Origin: Bacteroidales bacterium
GTDB lineage: Bacteria; Bacteroidota; Bacteroidia; Bacteroidales; UBA932
Assembly: GCA_012798805.1 (NCBI GenBank)
Contig: JAAZMM010000077.1
Coordinates: forward strand, 1 to 33,196
DNA: 33,196 bases
Reading direction: 5' to 3'
Shown here piece by piece: positions 1-7,869 of the stretch. A model generated the notes under the pieces. That model saw only the letters and a program-made list of their open reading frames with translations. It ran no database searches and had not been told where the DNA came from. The position numbers were made by a program, and so were the translations under genes. Each line of letters starts with the position of its first letter. Positions within the stretch are counted from its first letter, which is position 1.

Positions 1-1152
1 GAGCACATTCAGGTCAAGGACCTCACCTCTCACAAAACAGGGATCGGAGGACAGGTGGGCACCTACATCCCCAACCTCGGATACGACAGAGATGACGTCT
101 ATACCATGATGGGACTCCTAAAGCCCTCATACACATTTAGAGGCGCATATCAATACAACAACATCACTTTTATCCCCGCTGCTAAAATAATCGAGGAGGT
201 GACCGGTAAAAGCTGGGAAGATAATATCCGCGAGCGCATCTTCGAGCCCCTCGGGATGACGGAGTCCACCTTCAACGGCGAAGGATTTGCAGAGGCTCAA
301 AACGTAGCGCTTCCATACGAATTCCTCTCCAAAGAGGGAAAAATGGTAATCAACCCTCTCTACGGCGAAGAGCAGGCACTCTGGTGGCTCACTGTTATCG
401 GCCCCGCAGGATCTATCTGCTGCCCTCCCACAGACCTGACCAAATGGGCGCAATTTCAACTCAGCGGAGGAAAAGTGGGTGACAAGCAGCTGATCTCCAA
501 GGAAAATATGGACTATCTTCACAGAGGCATCACCATTACTTCTCAGAATGCAAACAGGACCACTCTCTATGGCCATTGCTGGTTTATAGAGCAGAGTAAA
601 AAAGCGCGCATCTATTTTCACACAGGCACCACCTGGGGAATGACTACATTGTGCGCATTTGTGCCGGAACTCAATCTTGCACTCACCATACAGGTCAATT
701 CCGAAGCACCGAGCGATCCCCGATATGCCATAATGCGCCGTATAGTGGACCTATGTCTCGACCTTGAGGATTATGACTACAATGCGGAATTTCTGGAAAA
801 ATGGTACGCCAATGCTGCCACAAAGGCTGAAGAAGAGTCTAAGGCTGCCGCCGAAAAGGTGATTGAACCCGCTCCTGCCTCAAAACTTCTCGTAGGAAAA
901 TATACCAAGGATCCACTATTTGGAGATGCCTGGATAACTCTAGAGAAGGGCAAGCTTTATATAAAAATAGGCAAACAGGGCTGGAAACATGAAATGACCC
1001 ATGTCAGCGGCAATACCTATAAATTTCGCTCTGATGGCACCGGATTTGAGATTAAATTTACCTTTGAAGAGGGAAAGAAAAAAGCGGCCTCATTTGAAGT
1101 TGACTTCAAAAAAGGTGAAGATTTCGGTCCCTGGACAAGATTAAGCAAATAA
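1..1152 (+). CDS. Serine hydrolase of the beta-lactamase/penicillin-binding-protein-like family, 5'-truncated
   Basis: The open frame runs in from the left edge without a stop, so the GTG at 55 is internal and the true N-terminus lies outside the window. The visible 383 residues begin with the 'VKDLTSHKTG' stretch that follows the SxxK nucleophile block in this family; that block itself is not in view. The second catalytic motif Y-N-N is at visible residues 52-54, followed by the typical 'IFEPLGMTES' segment. H-T-G at 207-209 stands in for the KTG motif. The last ~100 residues look like the DUF3471-type beta-rich domain often attached to these enzymes. Such proteins are usually exported serine peptidases or esterases acting on D-amino-acid peptides or small amides; the substrate cannot be told here. 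It lies 17 nt upstream of the C26 hydrolase and is probably co-transcribed with it. Confidence 0.88.
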   Translation, partial: EHIQVKDLTSHKTGIGGQVGTYIPNLGYDRDDVYTMMGLLKPSYTFRGAYQYNNITFIPAAKIIEEVTGKSWEDNIRERIFEPLGMTESTFNGEGFAEAQNVALPYEFLSKEGKMVINPLYGEEQALWWLTVIGPAGSICCPPTDLTKWAQFQLSGGKVGDKQLISKENMDYLHRGITITSQNANRTTLYGHCWFIEQSKKARIYFHTGTTWGMTTLCAFVPELNLALTIQVNSEAPSDPRYAIMRRIVDLCLDLEDYDYNAEFLEKWYANAATKAEEESKAAAEKVIEPAPASKLLVGKYTKDPLFGDAWITLEKGKLYIKIGKQGWKHEMTHVSGNTYKFRSDGTGFEIKFTFEEGKKKAASFEVDFKKGEDFGPWTRLSK

Positions 1153-1169
1153 TAAAAACAGATAATTAA

Positions 1170-1961
1170 ATGAAACGCATTTCCATTTTTCTGCTCGCTT
1201 TTCTCTTTGCGGGCTCACTTTTCGCCAAATCGCCCATTATCGGCATCTCTTCATATAGAAGCGGTTCTTCACATATGATAGGTCACACCTATGTCAACTC
1301 CGTCCGTATGGCCGGTGGGGTGCCCTTAATCATACCGGTGACTACTGATGATGCGCAGATTGAGGCTATACTCAATGTTATTGACGGGCTGATAATGACG
1401 GGGGGAGAAGATTTTGACCCTCTCAAATGGTATGGCGAAGAGCCCCTTAGGGCTAATGAAGAAATTTCCCCTGAAAGGGATGAATTTGATGTAAAGCTGG
1501 TCAGGGCTGCCGTTGCAAAAGGCATTCCCGTATTGGGCATCTGTCGCGGCCAACAATTGATGAGTGTCGCTTTCGGCGGTTCTCTATACCAGGATATCCC
1601 TTCACAGGTTAAAAGCAGCTATGTCAAACATAGACAGGGTAGTACGCCCGGTTATTATGGCACACACACTATAACTATAGAAAAGGGTTCAATACTGGCG
1701 GAGGTAACAGGCACTAACAAGACTGTGGTCAACTCATTCCACCATCAGGCCATCAAAGCTATGCCTGCCGGATTTAAAGTGACGGCCAAATCTGCAGATG
1801 GGATAATTGAAGCAATAGAAAGAGTAGCTCCTCTCAAGGGTTACGCTGATGGCGGAGCCATGATTATAGGCACACAATTTCACCCTGAAATCATGACCAA
1901 TGCCGGTAACCCATTATTCCTCGGACTCTTCCAAAAGCTGATTTCCGAAGCCTCTAAATAG
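1170..1961 (+). CDS. Exported gamma-glutamyl-gamma-aminobutyrate hydrolase-like peptidase (C26, class I glutamine amidotransferase fold)
   Basis: 263 residues. The N-terminus has two basic residues, a hydrophobic core and A-K near residue 20, i.e. a signal peptide, so the enzyme probably acts in the periplasm. Class I amidotransferase motifs are complete: 'TGGEDFDP' (77-84), nucleophile Cys125 in 'GICRGQQ', and His238/Glu240 in 'QFHPE'. The family (PuuD/Gat1-like) hydrolyses gamma-glutamyl amide bonds, for example in gamma-glutamyl-GABA. An exported copy beside a serine hydrolase suggests processing of gamma-glutamyl or peptidoglycan-derived peptides outside the cytoplasm; that role is inference. 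The ATG at 1170 puts the signal peptide at the very start, which supports it. Confidence 0.87.
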   Translation: MKRISIFLLAFLFAGSLFAKSPIIGISSYRSGSSHMIGHTYVNSVRMAGGVPLIIPVTTDDAQIEAILNVIDGLIMTGGEDFDPLKWYGEEPLRANEEISPERDEFDVKLVRAAVAKGIPVLGICRGQQLMSVAFGGSLYQDIPSQVKSSYVKHRQGSTPGYYGTHTITIEKGSILAEVTGTNKTVVNSFHHQAIKAMPAGFKVTAKSADGIIEAIERVAPLKGYADGGAMIIGTQFHPEIMTNAGNPLFLGLFQKLISEASK

Positions 1962-1967
1962 TTCACT

Positions 1968-1995
1968 CGCAACCTGCAACCCGAAACCCGCAACC
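1968..1995. repeat. Tandem 7-bp repeat, four units
   Basis: Four consecutive heptamers on the plus strand: CGCAACC, TGCAACC, CGAAACC, CGCAACC. They fill most of the 37-bp gap between two convergent genes. On the minus strand they begin 3 nt after the stop codon of the phosphohexomutase gene. Related two-unit copies follow the stop codons at 30374 and 31554. Confidence 0.85.
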
Positions 1996-1998
1996 CGA

Positions 1999-3354
1999 TC
2001 AACTAAAGCTCTTAATGACTTCGCGGGCTTGTGCGACTTTCTCTTCGAGAAGGTCGATTGAGGTGGCCTCGCAGATAAAACGAAGGTAGGGTTCGGTGTT
2101 GGAGGGTCGTATGTTGAACCACCATTGGGGAAACTCCACCCTGTAACCATCAAAGTCATACGATGCGGTGGGACGCTCCTGTGAAACAAAAAACTCACGT
2201 ACGGCGACCATCGCATCCTCTTTTTTGGATATGGCAAAATTGATTTCACCTGAGCTGAAGTAGCTGCTAATCTTTTCAATCAAATGTGAAAGCACTACTC
2301 CTTTACGCTTAAATCGGGCTATGACATTTAAGGCCAAAATAGCAGCCAAAATGCCGCTATCCGAGTAGAAAAAGTCCTTGAAATAGTAGTGACCTGCCAA
2401 TTCTCCTCCGAAAAGACCATCAATTTCACGCAGTTTGTGAGCAGCAAATGCCCTGCCCACCTTCCAGGTAACAACCTCCGCTCCCATAGGCTCCAGATAT
2501 TCCGCTACCGATTTTGAACTGCGTATATCTTGAAGCACAAGAGGCCGTGCTCCTTCATAATTCTTGTTTTCAAGAAAATAGTGACCCAGAAGAGCTATTA
2601 TCAAATCGGGAGAAATAAAGTTGCCTCTCTCATCCACAAACATAACCCTATCTGCATCACCATCAAATATTACACCCACATCATTGCGGTTAGTAATAAC
2701 GGACTTTTGAAGTTCAATGCGATTTTCAGGCGCAAGAGGGTTGGGATCATGATTTGGGAAAGTGCCGTCCAACTCCTCGAAAATATAGATTGCATCATCT
2801 CCAAAAATCTTTCTGACAAAAAGAGATGCCATACCATTGGAGATATCAATACTGATTTTCAAATCTGAAATATCCTCTTTCCAGGACTTCAGAAACGAGA
2901 TATATTCCTGCGAAATGTCAAACGGGATGATTTTGCCGCGATTCTCAACAACCGGAGTCTCCCTGCCCTCTTCAATCCATTGCTGTATAGTCGAAAGTCC
3001 GGTATCAAATCCAACCGGAAGGGCATTTTCGCGAGAAACCTTCATACCGTTGTACTCCTTTGGGTTGTGAGATGCCGTAATCTGCACCGAGGCCCGGAAT
3101 CCGTGTCTTGCCGTACCAAAATAGACCATCGGTGTAGTACTTAGGCCAAGGTCGTAAACATCCGCACCGGCATCGTTGATGCCTTTTGCTACATATTCGA
3201 AAATCTCCGGTGAAGAGAGTCTTGCATCCCTACCCACCAATACTTTGTCTGCCTCAAGGAGAACCGGAATAAAGTAACCTACTTTATAAGCGAGGTAACT
3301 ATCGAAATCCACATTATAGATTCCGCGTATATCATAAGCGTGAAATGCTCCCAT
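1999..3354 (-). CDS. Phosphomannomutase/phosphoglucomutase (alpha-D-phosphohexomutase family)
   Basis: 451 residues, normal for the ManB/AlgC-type enzyme that interconverts hexose 6- and 1-phosphates to supply sugar nucleotides for surface polysaccharide. All four signature loops are present: phosphoserine Ser95 in 'TASHNP', the Mg loop 'DGDADR' (231-236), the sugar loop 'GELAGHYYF' (317-325), which is GELSGH-like with Ala for Ser, and the phosphate loop 'RPSNTEP' (416-422). Sugar specificity (mannose or glucose) cannot be fixed from sequence alone. It is the last gene of a minus-strand operon and starts 5 nt after the stop of def. The stop codon is followed directly by the tandem heptamer repeat. 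Confidence 0.93.
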   Translation of the reverse strand: MGAFHAYDIRGIYNVDFDSYLAYKVGYFIPVLLEADKVLVGRDARLSSPEIFEYVAKGINDAGADVYDLGLSTTPMVYFGTARHGFRASVQITASHNPKEYNGMKVSRENALPVGFDTGLSTIQQWIEEGRETPVVENRGKIIPFDISQEYISFLKSWKEDISDLKISIDISNGMASLFVRKIFGDDAIYIFEELDGTFPNHDPNPLAPENRIELQKSVITNRNDVGVIFDGDADRVMFVDERGNFISPDLIIALLGHYFLENKNYEGARPLVLQDIRSSKSVAEYLEPMGAEVVTWKVGRAFAAHKLREIDGLFGGELAGHYYFKDFFYSDSGILAAILALNVIARFKRKGVVLSHLIEKISSYFSSGEINFAISKKEDAMVAVREFFVSQERPTASYDFDGYRVEFPQWWFNIRPSNTEPYLRFICEATSIDLLEEKVAQAREVIKSFS

Positions 3355-3359
3355 AACTA

Positions 3360-3926
3360 TTATTTGTCTATTTTGACCCTATACGATGTTGTAACTTTTC
3401 CTTTAGAGATGTTGTTGAGTTTGCTCCCAAGTATTTTCTTGCGAATAGGAGCAGCCCTGTCAGTAAAGACCACCCCATCGAGATGGTCCATCTCGTGCTG
3501 TAACATTCTGGCGGCAAAGCCATCAAACTCCTCTTCTTTTTCCTGAAAATTCTCATCAAAATATCTTATGCGCACAACTTCGGGTCTCTCAATGTCGGCA
3601 TCGATATTTGGAATACTCAAACAGCCTTCGCTGTAGGTGCACATCTCCTCACTTTTAAAGGTAAAAACGGGATTGATCATCCTGCGAATAAAATCTGAAA
3701 GCTCCGGATAGGTCTCGGTCAAATCGCTGCCATCCACAATCAGCACCCTAAGCGAACGGCCCACTTGTGGGGCAGCAAGGCCACAACCATCGGCATTCTT
3801 CATTGTTTCATACATGTCTCCCAAAAGCTTCGTCAGCTCTTCGCGCTCCTCCTGCTGTTCGATATCTGCATCTACAGCCTTTTCGCGCAACACCTGGGAT
3901 CCATATAGGTAAATAGGCAATATCAT
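3360..3926 (-). CDS. def: Peptide deformylase
   Basis: 188 residues. Removes the formyl group from the N-terminal methionine of new proteins in the cytoplasm. All three metal-site motifs are present: 'GCGLAAPQ' (47-54), 'EGCLS' with ligand Cys102, and 'HEMDH' (144-148) with the catalytic Glu and two His ligands. The N-terminal 'ILPIYLYGSQVLREKA' is the usual deformylase opening. It lies between ruvX (12 nt upstream) and the phosphohexomutase gene (5 nt downstream), so all three are almost certainly one transcript. Confidence 0.97.
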   Translation of the reverse strand: MILPIYLYGSQVLREKAVDADIEQQEEREELTKLLGDMYETMKNADGCGLAAPQVGRSLRVLIVDGSDLTETYPELSDFIRRMINPVFTFKSEEMCTYSEGCLSIPNIDADIERPEVVRIRYFDENFQEKEEEFDGFAARMLQHEMDHLDGVVFTDRAAPIRKKILGSKLNNISKGKVTTSYRVKIDK

Positions 3927-3938
3927 ATCGTTAAGTTA

Positions 3939-4364
3939 TTATTCATTTTTGTTTTGTGTTCTATCTAAATAGCTCTGCAAAATTATAGCGGCACTTATCT
4001 TATCCACGGAGGATTTGTCACGGCGTTCGGACTTTTTCATTCCCCCCTCTATCATAGCTCTGTGGGCTAAAACCGAAGTAAAGCGTTCATCTTCGAGCAC
4101 AATGGGAATATGGGGGAACTTTTTTTTGAGCAAGTTGATGAAGGCCTCTACTTGCGGTGCGGCTTGTGAAGGGGAGTTGTCCATATTTCGCGGAAAGCCC
4201 ACCACAAAGAGTTCGACCTTTTCATTTTGAAGGTAATTTTGAAGATAATCTATTATCTTTGCAGACGGAACAGTGTCAAGGGCTGATGCAAATATGCGCA
4301 ACGGGTCGCTCACTGCAAGACCGATGCGCTTATTACCATAATCTATACCAATTATCCTGTTCAC
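3939..4364 (-). CDS. ruvX: Putative pre-16S rRNA nuclease / Holliday junction resolvase-like YqgF (RuvX)
   Basis: 141 residues, the normal length for the RNase H-like YqgF family. Visible motifs: 'GIDYGNKRIGLAVSD' with the presumed catalytic Asp8, 'VGFPRNMDNS' (compare the family's VGLPLNMDGS), 'LEDERFTS' with Glu91, and a C-terminal 'DKISAAIILQSYL' with Asp121. In E. coli the family matures the 5' end of 16S rRNA. The start codon is GTG at 4364; no upstream in-frame ATG is available. A TAACTTTG promoter box ends only 4 nt before it, so the mRNA may be leaderless. First gene of ruvX-def-phosphohexomutase. Confidence 0.93.
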   Translation of the reverse strand: MNRIIGIDYGNKRIGLAVSDPLRIFASALDTVPSAKIIDYLQNYLQNEKVELFVVGFPRNMDNSPSQAAPQVEAFINLLKKKFPHIPIVLEDERFTSVLAHRAMIEGGMKKSERRDKSSVDKISAAIILQSYLDRTQNKNE

Positions 4365-4368
4365 AATG

Positions 4369-4376
4369 CAAAGTTA
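4369..4376 (-). promoter_or_regulatory. Bacteroidota -7 box for ruvX operon
   Basis: TAACTTTG on the minus strand matches TAnnTTTG. It lies 4 nt before the GTG start of ruvX. A TTTTTG stretch lies 16 nt further upstream, shorter than the usual 19-21 nt spacing. The box is inside the 19-bp gap to the divergent M23 gene. Confidence 0.6.
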
Positions 4377-4383
4377 ATGTTTT

Positions 4384-5235
4384 ATGGCACGTCAAAAAGA
4401 AAAATACGGTAAAAAGTTAAGATTTTCTATAATAAACGATGATTCACACAAGGAACTCTTCTCTTTTAGGACTTCTAAACTCAACATAATATTGACCTCC
4501 GTACTGATATTGTTGGCGATAGTGGCAGGCACTTACCTGCTCACTTCGCGCACCTTTATAAGGCAGACCATTCCCGGTTACCCATCACCTGAAACCAGAC
4601 GAATGGCAGCGGAAAATGCCATAAAAATCGATTCCCTGGAGAGAGCAATAGAGATGTGGGCATTCCAGGTCTCCAATATTCAGAGGATTGTCACCGGCAA
4701 TAAGCCTCTTACCCCCGATTCTCTCGGACTGACAAAGGATGTACCTCTGATAGACGAGGCTCTCAGTGATCTCTATTTTCGCAACGATTCGCTCCTAAGA
4801 GAAGAGGTACTTCGCCGCGAGCAATACAATGTTTCCGGCCAAAGACAGGAGATTGAGCAGATCGAAGGGCTTCACTTTTTTACCCCTGTAAGCGGCATAA
4901 TCACCGAAGGATATAATAAGGCAACAGGCCATCCCTACATCGATATTGCTGCACAGACCGGTACTATTGTACACTCTGTACTCGACGGCACAGTCATATC
5001 CGCAGGATGGAGTGATGATACCGGATACACTCTACAGATACAACATAGCCACGATATTATATCCGTTTACAAGCATAACGAGCAGCTGCTCAAGAGCAGT
5101 GGAGATAAAGTCAAGGCTGGTACTCCGGTCGCAATGGTAGGCAATACCGGCAAACTCAGTACCGGTAGTCATCTCCACTTTGAGCTCTGGCACAAGGGAG
5201 AAGCAGTCGATCCCACTCTCTACATCAAATTTTAG
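4384..5235 (+). CDS. M23-family metallopeptidase with N-terminal membrane anchor
   Basis: 283 residues. A short basic cytoplasmic stretch is followed by one transmembrane segment (about 34-55), a region with coiled-coil character (about 75-160) and a C-terminal LytM/M23 domain. Zinc and catalytic residues are complete: H183-x3-D187, His231, and 'HLH' at 263-265. It should therefore be an active, periplasm-facing peptidoglycan endopeptidase rather than an EnvC-type degenerate activator. It starts the operon M23-dxr-rseP-DUF4837 and ends 3 nt before dxr. Its ATG lies only 19 bp from the divergent ruvX start, so its own promoter must overlap ruvX coding sequence; I see no clear TAnnTTTG box for it. 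Confidence 0.92.
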   Translation: MARQKEKYGKKLRFSIINDDSHKELFSFRTSKLNIILTSVLILLAIVAGTYLLTSRTFIRQTIPGYPSPETRRMAAENAIKIDSLERAIEMWAFQVSNIQRIVTGNKPLTPDSLGLTKDVPLIDEALSDLYFRNDSLLREEVLRREQYNVSGQRQEIEQIEGLHFFTPVSGIITEGYNKATGHPYIDIAAQTGTIVHSVLDGTVISAGWSDDTGYTLQIQHSHDIISVYKHNEQLLKSSGDKVKAGTPVAMVGNTGKLSTGSHLHFELWHKGEAVDPTLYIKF

Positions 5236-5238
5236 AAG

Positions 5239-6405
5239 ATGGAGCAACGCAAAAGATCAGTAGCCATACTTGGATCCACCGGATCTATCGGTACGCAGAC
5301 TCTCGATGTAATTTCGCGTAACAGCGATCTTTTCGAAGTGGACTTGCTTACTGCCAACAACAACAGTGCACTGCTGATAGAGCAAGCACTCAAGTTCAAG
5401 CCCAATAATGTAGTGGTATGCAACCCATCCAGGTATGAGGAGGTAAATGATGTGCTCGCACCTCACTACATTAAGGTATTCCGGGGGATGGAGTCCATCT
5501 GCGATCTGGTGCAAAGCTCCACTGTGGACATAGTTGTCACCGCTATGGTGGGATTTAGCGGCCTACAACCCACTATTTCAGCAATAAAAGCCGGAAAAGC
5601 AATAGCACTCTCCAACAAAGAAACACTGGTTGTTGCCGGAAATATTATAATGTCGCTGGCTGCAGAACATGGCAGCCCGATAATACCGGTGGATTCCGAG
5701 CACTCTGCAATATTCCAGGCTCTTCAGGGAGAGCGCACACGACCGGAAAAGCTGCTGTTAACAGCCTCAGGGGGGCCTTTTCTCCACACCCCTATGGAGG
5801 AGCTATATAGAGTAACACGCGATGCAGCCCTTAAACACCCCCGCTGGAAAATGGGTGCCAAGGTAACGGTCGATTCCGCAACCCTGATGAATAAAGGTTT
5901 GGAGTTGATAGAAGCACGATGGCTCTTTGGTTTGGATCCTGATAGAATAGAGGTGATCATCCACCCACAAAGCATCATCCACTCCATGGTGCAATTTGAA
6001 GATGGATGCGTGATGGCACAGCTCAGCTCACCCGATATGAGGCTGCCGATACAATATGCCCTTTCTTATCCCTATCGCATCCCACTCGATACTCCAAGAA
6101 TTAATTTTACGGAACTATCCGAGCTAACCTTCCACAAGCCGGATACAAAGCGGTTCCCCTGCCTGGCTATTGCTGAGGAATCTCTCCGCCGCGGCGGAAA
6201 TGCCCCTTGTGCCATGAACGGAGCCAACGAGATTGCCGTGGAAGCTTTTCTTAAAGAGAAAATAGGCTTTATGGAGATACCCGATATAATCAGCAAAGCG
6301 ATTGCTAATGTGCCGTTTATTGAAAAACCCACGCTGGACGATATATATAGCACAAATTTTGCAGCCAGAAAAGCGGCAGAACAAATTATTTACAACAATC
6401 TCTAA
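5239..6405 (+). CDS. dxr: 1-deoxy-D-xylulose 5-phosphate reductoisomerase
   Basis: 388 residues, full length. Cytoplasmic enzyme making 2-C-methyl-D-erythritol 4-phosphate, the first committed step of the MEP isoprenoid pathway; the target of fosmidomycin. Visible motifs: NADPH-binding 'LGSTGSIGTQTLD' near the N-terminus, 'LSNKETLVVAG', metal-binding 'PVDSEHSAIFQ', flexible-loop region 'HPRWKMGAKVTVDSATLMNK', 'HPQSIIHSMV' and 'MNGANEIAVEAF'. It sits 3 nt after the M23 gene and 21 nt before rseP, so the operon combines undecaprenyl-precursor supply with envelope proteins. Confidence 0.98.
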   Translation: MEQRKRSVAILGSTGSIGTQTLDVISRNSDLFEVDLLTANNNSALLIEQALKFKPNNVVVCNPSRYEEVNDVLAPHYIKVFRGMESICDLVQSSTVDIVVTAMVGFSGLQPTISAIKAGKAIALSNKETLVVAGNIIMSLAAEHGSPIIPVDSEHSAIFQALQGERTRPEKLLLTASGGPFLHTPMEELYRVTRDAALKHPRWKMGAKVTVDSATLMNKGLELIEARWLFGLDPDRIEVIIHPQSIIHSMVQFEDGCVMAQLSSPDMRLPIQYALSYPYRIPLDTPRINFTELSELTFHKPDTKRFPCLAIAEESLRRGGNAPCAMNGANEIAVEAFLKEKIGFMEIPDIISKAIANVPFIEKPTLDDIYSTNFAARKAAEQIIYNNL

Positions 6406-6426
6406 CCAAATAGACTACGAATTATT

Positions 6427-7857
6427 ATGGTTGTACTGATCAAAATTGTCCAGGTGATTTTTGCGCTCTCGATTCTGGTGCTGGTGCACGAACTCGGACA
6501 TTTTTTATTTGCTAAACTTTTCAAAACCAGGGTTAACAAATTTTACCTCTTTTTTAATCCTAAATTCTCCATTATGCGCGCCAAGAAAATTGAGGGTAAA
6601 TGGAGAGTTAAATTTTTCGCGAAAAACCTCCCCATCTATGAGGGAAACAATAAAATAGATATCAACACCCTTCCGGAAGATGATTGGAGACGCTATCCGG
6701 AAAGTACTGAATATGGCATAGGCTGGCTCCCTCTCGGAGGTTATTGCTCTATTGCAGGAATGATTGATGAGTCTATGGACAAAGAGGCGATGAAACTTCC
6801 TCCCCAGCCCTACGAATTCCGTACAAAGCCTGCCTGGCAGAGGTTTTTCATTATGTTTGGAGGTGTGTTGTTCAACTTCATTCTTGCAATACTGCTTTAC
6901 GGAGCAATTATGAATGTTTGGGGAGAAGAATATCTCCGAAATGAGGATGCTGTTTATGGTGTTGCCGTCAATGATCTTTCGTATGAGATTGGTTTTCGAA
7001 ATGGTGATAAAATTTTGAATTTTGACGGAGTTCCAACCGAAAACTTTGCAATGCTCCAGGTCGATATGGTTCGCTCACAGGCAAAAGAGGCGAGAGTACT
7101 CCGTGGCAATGACACATTGACCATTAAAATAGACCCGCTCTACATTCCTGCCATACTAAACACACCCGGTATGTTTGATCTGGCCTTCCCCTTTGTGGTT
7201 GGCAGTATTCCTGAAGGTTCCATCAACGCCGCTGCCGGACTTGAAGTAGGAGACGAGTTCAAAGCCATCGACTCAACATCAATGTTTCTGGTGCAAGAGG
7301 TGCGACAAGAGTTGCTGCGCAATAAGGAGAGCATGGTTTCCGCTACGGTCAGCAGGAGTGGTGAACTGATCAATGTGCCCCTGCAAGTTGACTCCGCAGG
7401 TATGATTCAGGTGATGTTAGACACTGATCTGGCCAAATTTTTTACCATTACCAGTAAAGAATATAACCTCTTTACCGCCATTCCCGCAGGTTGCAAAAAG
7501 GCATGGAGCAATATCAGCAATTATATCCAGGAACTCGGGCTCCTTTTTTCGCCCAAAACAAAGGCATATAAGTCGGTAGGCAGTTTCATAGCTATTGGCA
7601 AGATTTTCCCCGGCAGCTGGGACTGGTACAGGGTGTGGACTTTGACCGCAATGCTCTCCATCATGCTTGGAGTACTCAATCTATTGCCGATACCGGCACT
7701 GGATGGTGGCCATATTCTATTCCTTCTAATTGAGATCATTACCGGCCGTAAACCCAGTGACAAGGTGCTTGAGGTAGCTCAGATGATAGGCATGATCCTG
7801 CTGCTCGCCCTTATGATACTTGCTTTTGGCAATGACATACGAGGATTATTCACATAA
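6427..7857 (+). CDS. rseP: RseP-type site-2 zinc metalloprotease
   Basis: 476 residues. Intramembrane protease; in E. coli RseP cleaves the anti-sigma factor RseA and clears signal-peptide remnants. The active site is complete: 'HELGH' at 21-25 in the first transmembrane helix and 'NLLPIPALDGGH' (418-429) in the C-terminal membrane region. Between them are two PDZ-like segments (about 175-235 and 255-330) and a further hydrophobic segment (about 140-162). The protein is longer than E. coli RseP (450), mainly from an insert after the first helix (about 45-100), which is usual in Bacteroidota. No anti-sigma factor gene is in the window, so its substrate is not indicated here. Confidence 0.95.
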   Translation: MVVLIKIVQVIFALSILVLVHELGHFLFAKLFKTRVNKFYLFFNPKFSIMRAKKIEGKWRVKFFAKNLPIYEGNNKIDINTLPEDDWRRYPESTEYGIGWLPLGGYCSIAGMIDESMDKEAMKLPPQPYEFRTKPAWQRFFIMFGGVLFNFILAILLYGAIMNVWGEEYLRNEDAVYGVAVNDLSYEIGFRNGDKILNFDGVPTENFAMLQVDMVRSQAKEARVLRGNDTLTIKIDPLYIPAILNTPGMFDLAFPFVVGSIPEGSINAAAGLEVGDEFKAIDSTSMFLVQEVRQELLRNKESMVSATVSRSGELINVPLQVDSAGMIQVMLDTDLAKFFTITSKEYNLFTAIPAGCKKAWSNISNYIQELGLLFSPKTKAYKSVGSFIAIGKIFPGSWDWYRVWTLTAMLSIMLGVLNLLPIPALDGGHILFLLIEIITGRKPSDKVLEVAQMIGMILLLALMILAFGNDIRGLFT

Positions 7858-7869
7858 CATTATATAACA

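Noticed and set aside
127-621. 164-codon minus-strand frame in the first gene
   Set aside because: Antisense to a serine hydrolase with recognisable motifs.
1968-1995. Possible CRISPR array
   Set aside because: Units are 7 bp and contiguous, with no spacers and no cas genes.
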